Origin: DATKMP01 sp035541775
Lineage (GTDB): Bacteria > Bacteroidota > Ignavibacteria > UBA10030
Assembly (NCBI GenBank): GCA_035541775.1
Contig: DATKMP010000174.1
Span: 1-22,840 of the forward strand
Direction: 5' to 3'
Length of the DNA stretch: 22,840 nucleotides
Shown: one piece after another, positions 22,719 through 22,840 of the stretch
Position numbering within the stretch: the stretch's first letter is position 1
How the letters are laid out: each line of letters begins with the position of its first letter
Translations under genes and position numbers: made by a program
Notes under the pieces: generated by a model
Told to the model about the DNA's origin: nothing
The model's input: the letters and a program-made list of their open reading frames with translations, nothing else
Database searches by the model: none

Positions 22719-22840
22719 TTAACTTTTGTGTGCAGCGCTAGAATGCGCTAATGCGGCTTCGATGTGTTGATTGACGTTGCTTGTCGCAACGTTGGCAGCA
22801 GCAAGAATCATGTTTTTGATTCCCTTGGGCGATGAACTGC
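22719..22840 (-). CDS. plsX: Phosphate acyltransferase PlsX, C-terminal fragment (runs off right edge)
   Basis: Only the last 39 codons are visible, ending at TAA 22719-22721. The fragment reads SSSPKGIKNMILAAANVATSN and then NQHIEAALAHSS. The Ser-rich turn followed by a KNAI-type helix matches the end of PlsX (GSSxxxAIKNAIRxA), which makes acyl-phosphate from acyl-ACP for phospholipid synthesis. Its place just before fabH is the usual plsX-fabH order. Identification rests on this short match and on context. Confidence 0.78.
   Translation of the reverse strand, partial: SSSPKGIKNMILAAANVATSNVNQHIEAALAHSSAAHKS

Noticed and set aside
1..22840. tRNA, rRNA, CRISPR array, insertion sequence, prophage or defence system
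   Set aside because: No cloverleaf, regular spacer-repeat array, transposase, integrase or defence-type domain was recognised on either strand.

Overview
The window is a bacterial chromosomal segment of moderate GC, coding-dense and almost entirely transcribed from the minus strand. Its gene families point to the Bacteroidota/Chlorobi/Ignavibacteria (FCB) lineage, most likely an Ignavibacteria-like organism. The signs are secreted proteins whose signal peptides end in A-Q, a PorT-type outer-membrane barrel, a very long secreted TPR protein, an Obg GTPase without the C-terminal OCT domain, and Shine-Dalgarno sequences that are strong at only a few genes. The lineage is inferred from family character, not from a search.

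Read in the direction of transcription (right to left), the window opens with the end of plsX. It continues through a type II fatty-acid block, fabH-fabD-fabG-acpP-fabF, and then rnc (RNase III), full-length gcvP (glycine decarboxylase), a small CoA-binding-fold protein and a short Omp85-like protein with a single POTRA. Gaps are mostly small, with overlaps at fabH/fabD and rnc/gcvP. The acpP-fabF and fabF-rnc junctions carry hairpins. A plus-strand pair interrupts the block at 11248-12847: a PorT-like outer-membrane barrel whose signal peptide is out of frame across T-tracts, and an LCM-family methyltransferase. The methyltransferase ends tail-to-tail with the Omp85-like gene, with overlapping stop codons.

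Left of the plus-strand pair lies rsmE, then a 1215-residue secreted TPR protein, an uncharacterised 441-residue protein, obgE and an isoprenylcysteine-methyltransferase-like membrane protein. Next comes a small secreted beta-rich protein with its own promoter and a terminator-like hairpin, followed by a LytR_C-domain membrane protein, rsfS and argS, which are tightly overlapped. The last gene, running off the left edge, is the 5' end of rmlB (dTDP-glucose 4,6-dehydratase) behind its own promoter; it probably begins a surface-polysaccharide cluster.

Most of the content is housekeeping: lipid synthesis, translation and ribosome control, one-carbon metabolism and envelope assembly. I found no rRNA, tRNA, CRISPR array, insertion sequence or phage gene, and no gene-free stretch longer than 300 bases. 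The largest gaps are about 212 bp (190-401), 195 bp (11053-11247) and 146 bp (19606-19751). I see no clear new multi-gene system. The points that merit follow-up are the T-tract frame break in the PorT-like gene, the uncharacterised protein between the giant TPR gene and obgE, promoters with TTG(N3) and TAC(C/T)(A/T)T boxes at a fixed 17-bp spacing (two placed so that the mRNA would be leaderless), and the hairpins around fabF/rnc.
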